Positions 58,323 to 64,000 of a DNA stretch of 64,000 nt are shown one piece after another. Made by a program: the position numbers and the translations under genes. Below the pieces are notes generated by a model. It searched no databases and was not told the origin of the DNA. It saw nothing but the letters and a program-made list of their open reading frames with translations. The DNA is from Uloborus plumipes (Eukaryota > Arthropoda > Arachnida > Araneae > Uloboridae). Every line of letters starts with the position of its first letter. Positions within the stretch are counted from its first letter, which is position 1. The stretch spans positions 62,001 through 126,000 of the forward strand of contig JAXGGA010001713.1 in NCBI GenBank assembly GCA_038373865.1, read 5' to 3'.

Positions 58323-61300
58323 ACTGAAATAATCCTAATCCCAGAATCATGAATTTTATTCTATCATTATTACTATTATTATTATTTCTTAATTATAATA
58401 ATTGTATGCTCGAAAAACAAAACTTACCCCACTTCGATGCTTTTACCCTACATCTTTCTAGGTGAAAAAATGTCTCTTTCTCAAACTTTAAATTTCAAAC
58501 GGTATATCACGGGCCCGGTAGCAGATACAGAGTGCTCAAGATTCTTGCGAAAGTCTGTTGTCTATTTCTTGATGGGAGGGGGGGGGAGGCAGAATTTCTG
58601 AAGGAAAATAATCTAAGAGTTCGTCGAATGCAGATTTCTATTGTTGCGGGATATTTTCCACAGGTAGCATAGTTCGGAATGATAAAATAAAAAAGGAATC
58701 GCCAGATATTACGCAGCTGCATAAATTCTACTTGGGTAACACTTTCTTTCTTATTATTTATGCATTATACCACACCGATTGATGCTACAAAAATATCGTA
58801 TTTATATTTAAAATAGCTTTGTATTTTTGCTCAATATGCTTTGTATTGTGTGCTAATGGTAAAATAAAAAGAAAAATATGGTAAATTGAAAGCAGATGCT
58901 CAAAAACTGCTGTGTACAATTGCAACATAATGCAAATTTCGCGCATGGCACGTGGAATCGAAAAATCAGCTAAAAGTATGTTTTCAAAATTTAAGAAACA
59001 TATCCACTTTAAATGTAAGATTTGAAAAAAGCATTTTAAAAGTAACACCTTAAGAAGAAATTAATATTACGAATTAAATATTATAAAATTAATAGTAAGA
59101 ATTAATATTAATTACAAAATCAGGGTATCTTAAGACTCTTTATCCATGGATTTCTTTCACTTTTTAAAGTGATAGAATTTATACGATTAAAGTCGCCTTT
59201 TACCAAAGTCCAATGATTTTAATTAATTCATTTTAATCAGTGACTTTAATCATGATTTAGATCAATATTTTTAGTAAAATCAGGAAGAGAATGTTCAATC
59301 AGAAAACTCCAATAAAAGAGTAATTTTGGAAAAAACGGAATAACTCGCTTATGGCCAATATAAATTCCTAAAATTAGAAGAAAAAAATGCTGACAATGGA
59401 GTCCAAAACTTCAATATAGACACGAAATAAAACAATGAGACAAAGTTAGTGTCACGATCAAGGGAAATATAAGAAAAGAAAAACAGTCGGATTACATTTT
59501 GCATTGTCCTACAAACGAGCCAGACTTTTCAAAAAAAAAAAGAGAGATGGACAAACATATCGTAAAAAAGAAAAATAATTAATGGATAAAATCATTAGGC
59601 TTTTAAAATTAACAAAACACAACAAAAATAGTTATAAAACCCCGAAAAAAATCTTAATCAAAATCATTTCAGAACGAATTCATTTCGATCTAAACGAATA
59701 TGTCATCAGTGATTTTTATAACATAGGCGTTTTTTCGCACAAAAACTCTTCCAAATATCTCTTTTTAACGATTAAAACGCTTTAAGAATGCATGATATAA
59801 TGGCGGCTGTAAAAAATATATACATTTATGATATTATAAGAAACTTTAATTTCATCCTTAATATTACTTATATCTGTTAATGTAACTTGAGTAATAACCG
59901 CTAATAATACGGGATTGTTATTTAATATCTGTGATGCGACTTGTATGCAACCCCAATATGATGCTTACAAAAGGATTTTTTGAGATTTCGTTTTCAACGC
60001 GAAATTTTTTTCGCGCTAAAGTTTTACACCAAAAAATTATGGAAAAAATTTATTAAAAAAATATAGTTTTTGATGATTAAAAAAAATTTTAAGTCAAAAT
60101 AACCCCCTGATCTTCCCTTCTAGTTGCAACTCTTTATGCTATTGAACTTGCCGCCTTTCTAGCATTAAAAAAATGTTAACGGTTAATACAGTGCTCCCTT
60201 TCCCTCTAAATAAAAATAAGTACTTTTTTCCGCATAGTGTTATTACAATAAAAGTACTTTTATCATCATAAATATTTAGTTGATTTTTTTTGTCCGGGTT
60301 CATTAACACTAAGTAAAGTTCCATTTATATATTTATTTATTTATTATTACTATTATTTAAGAAAAAAGAGAAAACACTTATCCCCCTTTGCAAAACTTTT
60401 TCACAAGTGTTTAACAGTCCCCAAGTTGAAAGTTTTTGTTTTTGAAAAAGAAAATAGAAAGAACAGAGAAAGAAAAAAGCCTCTTTTTTTTTTCAGAGGA
60501 AAGAAAAGAAGAAAGAAAAAAGAAGAAAAACATCGCCGGTCCGAGAAATTTTTCAAAAGCTCCTGCCGGTCCGCTGGTCAAAAAACGTTGAGAAATGCTG
60601 TTGTAGAGTTTATTTTAGACTAAAAAGATCTAAAAATCTTCTGTAGATACTAAGATTACTGGGTATTATTAGAGCTAATATTTTTTGAATTGTTCAAAAA
60701 TTACCCAACCACCTTATCAAAAGTAAATTTAAAACATCATTTTTGCATACATTTTACGTCAAAATGAAAGAGTTTGTTCGAAGCAAATTCACTTATTGGA
60801 TCAGTGTTTATGCATCCTTCCAATTTTTGCTTAGGCGCTTACGTTATGATTAATGTTATTATTATTAGTTTTATATTAATTATATTGGAGCGATACAAAA
60901 TTGAACAAAATGTATTAAAATAAAATCTATAATAAACTTTTTTTTTGCGAAATAATAATAAATGAATAAATATATGTACAGAATTTTACTTGGTGTTAAA
61001 GAACCGTGACAAAAAAAAAAAAAAAACACTTAAATGTTAAGAATGATATAAGCAATTTTTTATTGTAATAACTCTGCGCAGTAAAATAAAAACTCCTAGC
61101 CAAGATATTTCCAACAAAAAATGTATGTATAATGTTTCGGAATTTACCATTGGCTTTACCGATTCAAAATAAATTAGAGGGCCTAGAGGGGGGGGGACAG
61201 ACCTAAGGCTAACCAACCGAGACTAATTACCTCTCTTAGGAACCCAAATTACAATTATTTTAAAAGAAAAAACCTTCATGTCATTTAATTAATTTGATTG

Positions 61301-61462
61301 TTTATTTATTCATTCTATGCGCTAGTTTTATGATGCCTTCTCTCTTCCTCGCACTTCTTTTTTTACTTTTACGGCAAAAGAAAAATACTTCAGATGGAGC
61401 AAAGTGACTTCGAAGAGAAGTGTTTATTTCTTTGGAGATCTTTCTCTCCCCCCCTCTCTCTC

Positions 61463-61465
<3 letters not shown>
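58323..61465. other. No gene seen
   Basis: AT-rich. Minor items: a TTA tract at 58366-58386, a G run near 58576-58587, a purine-rich A/G tract at 60466-60532 that yields a lysine-rich open frame without meaning, and a G run at 61189-61197. Confidence 0.45.

Positions 61466-61535
<70 letters not shown>
61466..61535. repeat. (AT)n microsatellite
   Basis: About 35 uninterrupted AT units. Open frames of alternating Tyr-Ile across it are artefacts. Confidence 0.95.
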
Positions 61536-61537
<2 letters not shown>

Positions 61538-61669
61538 TGCTAGAAACATCTCACTCCACTTTTCCCTACCCTAGGGGGGTCCCCCTGATGAAGGCCCCAG
61601 GGTCTTTTGGGAATTTTATCTTTACTTCCGTTTTTAACAGGTTTTTCGCAAGGTCTTATACTTCTAATT

Positions 61670-61682
<13 letters not shown>

Positions 61683-61701
<19 letters not shown>

Positions 61702-61741
61702 TAGTATATATAGATATATAGATATATATATAGATATATAG

Positions 61742-61783
<42 letters not shown>

Positions 61784-61835
61784 CTCTCTCTCTATATATA
61801 GAGAGAGAGAAAAAAGAGTTAGAGAGGAGAGAGAA
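61683..61835. repeat. Compound (TA)/(GATA)/(GA) microsatellite
   Basis: TA, TAGATA and GA tracts follow one another, and a short palindrome GAGAGAAAGCGCTCTCTC lies near 61772-61789. Confidence 0.9.
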
Positions 61836-61980
61836 AGAGTTTTAAAAGAAAACATGGACTAATATTAGTTACATTTTTAGTTTTAAAATAAATTTTGTAA
61901 AAAGTAGTAAACTGTTTACAAGAACAAATCAATAAATTTTAAAGAAGTTTTTTTGAGTTATTAGGGGTAAATTTACCAAA

Positions 61981-62321
61981 GGGACATTTCCATTTTAATA
62001 AAAACATCCGTTGATGCATAAAACAGCCTATAGAGACTCCAAATAAGCAGGATTCTTGTTCCGTTACATAATTTTTCGAATAAAAAAAAAAAAAAAACTT
62101 CTATAAAATTCAATTAAATTTGGAAAATTAATTAAAACGTTATACATGTAATGTTCTTCGGCTTAGTAACGGATGCATCTTATGATATACGACTTTTTCA
62201 GAAAATTTGCCGCATGATATAGAAATAGATTCCATGTTTTTCATAAAGCATAAAACAAGGATTTAATATATTTGAAATGTTGGTGCTTTGTGAACTATTG
62301 ATTGTTACTTTGGAACTGCCC
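61981..62321 (+). mobile_element. Family E element, copy 2 (shorter form)
   Basis: The left end GGGACATTTCCATTTTAA and the right end GGAACTGCCC correspond to GGGCAATTCCATTTT-type ends of the 56391 element. The units ATGCATAAAACAGCC and GAGACTCCAAATA match it, with one phrase GTAACGGATGCATCTTATGA at 62166. Confidence 0.6.
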
Positions 62322-62997
62322 AAAGCAACCAGTTCATATTTTTCAAAACAAAATTCGGGGGAAAAAATATTATTGCAAAACAGAAGGAATGATTCTCGAA
62401 GATTTTTTACAAAAAAGGGGGTTGGGTGAAAAAACTATTCACGTTAGACATATAAAAACCCAAATTTCATATAATAGATTTTTTTAAACGCAACGGCATT
62501 ACTGTAAAACAATAAATTGAATATAGCATATGCTTATGGGTAGAATCACATAAAAAGAATTTTCATCTCTATGAAGTATCCCCAAGTACTCTTTCAAAAC
62601 ATCTTTTAAAATTTCAGCGAAAGAAGCCACAAAATGATACTTCTCACACTTGTAGTACTGTTTAGTATTTTTTTTCATACCATAAAAACAATGTATGCAC
62701 CGCTTTGCTTCTTCAAAAAAGCTAACGACATTTTGTATTCATTGCCCCCCCCCCTGACTCCCCCCCCCCTTCGCCCTGAAAAAAAAAAGTCTTACCTCAA
62801 AGGCATATGCAACACGGACCATCTAACATTTGGGAATGCAAACCTCCTTGGCCACTCAATAATGTTACTATTATTAACGTTGTGTGTTTTTGAAGTTTCG
62901 AGATTTAAAAGTGGAAATTATCCCCAAAGGAATCGAGTACTCCCACTCTCCTCTGCAGCTAAAAAGATTCTCCCGTAATACTATTGGCGATGTATAC
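62322..62997. other. No recognised gene
   Basis: C tracts lie at 62744-62753 and 62760-62769. The frame 62634-62978 crosses these C runs and shows no domain. Confidence 0.4.
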
Positions 62998-63562
62998 TAT
63001 TGGCGATGGAAATATTTTTTAACACGTTCTATTCCTTCAGTAATTAAAATACTAATGACACATACAAATGACAATAAACAACTTCATATAATTTCAGTAA
63101 TTACTGATGATGCAAAGAAAAAATCATTTGAAATAAATTGCGTCTAAATAAACAAAAGTTTCGACATTTTCCAAATATTAATAATTTATGTCTCTGGTAT
63201 CATCAAAAACAATATTTTTCGAAATAATATTACAAAGTTTAATCTAAAATAAACGCAGAAGGTAAAATAATGACTATAACTATTGGCACTGAAAATATTT
63301 GATAACACGTTCTATTCCTTCAGTAATTAAAATGCTAATGTCACATACAAATGACAATAAACAACTTCATATAATTTCAGTAATTACTGATGATGCAAAG
63401 AAAAAATCATTTGAAATAAATTGCGTCTAAATAAACAAAAATTTCGGCATATTTCATATATTAATTTATTTATGTCTATTTGATATCATCAAAAACAATA
63501 TTTTTCGAAATAATATTAAAAAGCTCAATCTAAATAAACGTAGAAGGTGAAATAATTCCATG
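62998..63562. repeat. Tandem duplication, 283-bp period, two units
   Basis: Unit 1 (62998-63280) and unit 2 (63281-63562) share nearly all positions in the central 150 bp and about 90 percent overall by eye. In both units one frame stays open over about 40 codons to a common TAA (NDNKQLHIISVITDDAKKKS); the protein is not recognised and the unit is too short to call a gene. Confidence 0.82.
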
Positions 63563-63966
63563 AATGCGAATATTGCGCAATAAATGGGATAATGACTAAT
63601 GAATAAAGATGTTTCCCTAATTCCGTGATTATTCATTCATTTCAAACGAACCGAATGTATTACGTTTCGCAACATTCGAAAGTAAAACCTTATGTGACGC
63701 AATCAATTATTTGAGGCGTTTTTGATTTAGCAATACCCGATTGCGACATGGATTGAATCATTTCATACTTTCAAAACAAGGTTTCGACCAAAAATCGATC
63801 TGTATTTTGCAAAACGCAAAATCAAAAAACTAATTTAAGAAACTAAATTTTACTATTATTTTGCTGAATGTTCTTTGCTTTTCGTCATACTTTACACGTC
63901 AAAAAGTAGTTCGTAAGCAGGGCACGAAAAGGTAAACAATTTATTATTAGCCGTGAAAATAAAACA

Positions 63967-63967
<1 letters not shown>
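63563..63967. other. No gene seen
   Basis: AT-rich sequence without recognised features. Confidence 0.45.

Positions 63968-64000
<33 letters not shown>
63968..64000. repeat. (ATT)n microsatellite at window edge
   Basis: Eleven perfect ATT units that run off the end of the window. Confidence 0.95.

Noticed and set aside
61420..61855. Frames rich in Tyr-Ile and Ser-Leu.
   Set aside because: They are translations of AT and GA microsatellites.

Overview
The window looks like AT-rich, intergenic or intronic DNA from an animal with a large, repeat-laden genome. The best guess is an arthropod, probably an arachnid such as a spider; this rests on the style of the Tc1 transposase, the tRNA-derived SINEs and the Jockey-type LINE relic, and is not proven. 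I see no exon of a recognisable host gene, no rRNA and no functional tRNA. The only long reading frames are transposase-derived.

Layout. 1-9 kb: non-coding DNA with small inverted-repeat elements, including a foldback at 2972-3390. 9.2-9.7 kb: a Tigger-type MITE. 11-11.9 kb: a decayed LINE (RNase H and C-terminal part, minus strand) split by a foldback element. 15.6-17.2 kb: a 509-residue Tigger/CENP-B-like protein gene (minus strand) that is open throughout but has lost catalytic residues. 19.9-21.9 kb: a 1.25-kb TA-flanked element abutting a near-perfect 651-bp palindrome. 23.6-25.4 kb: a hAT MITE, a 95-bp tandem duplication, a SINE and a foldback. 28.3 kb: a tRNA-Asn-like retroposon. 30.8-33.0 kb: a SINE, then a hAT element with an intact 8-bp duplication that carries a complete 1420-bp Tc1 transposon with an intact 343-codon transposase. 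33.9 kb: a piggyBac-type MITE. 35.2-37.5 kb: a SINE cluster and a CRE-like site cluster. 41.6-47.2 kb: three TA-flanked or inverted-terminal elements with internal motif repeats. 48.1-49.6 kb: a second 1420-bp Tc1 copy with one nonsense codon. 49.7-54 kb: a 1.35-kb MITE and partial copies. 56.4-58.3 and 62.0-62.3 kb: more motif-repeat elements. 61.5-61.9 kb: long microsatellites. 63.0-63.6 kb: a 283-bp tandem duplication.

Two themes stand out. First, the Tigger-derived protein combines a hexapeptide lysine-rich N-terminus with a GRP (AT-hook-like) core, a CENP-B-type DNA-binding region, an inactivated DDE core and an acidic tail, which suggests domestication as a DNA-binding protein. Second, at least seven unrelated non-autonomous element families here share one design: a short family-specific sequence phrase, often also present at the termini, is repeated inside the element in one or both orientations, in several cases about 160-190 bp apart. 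I know of no standard name for this class.
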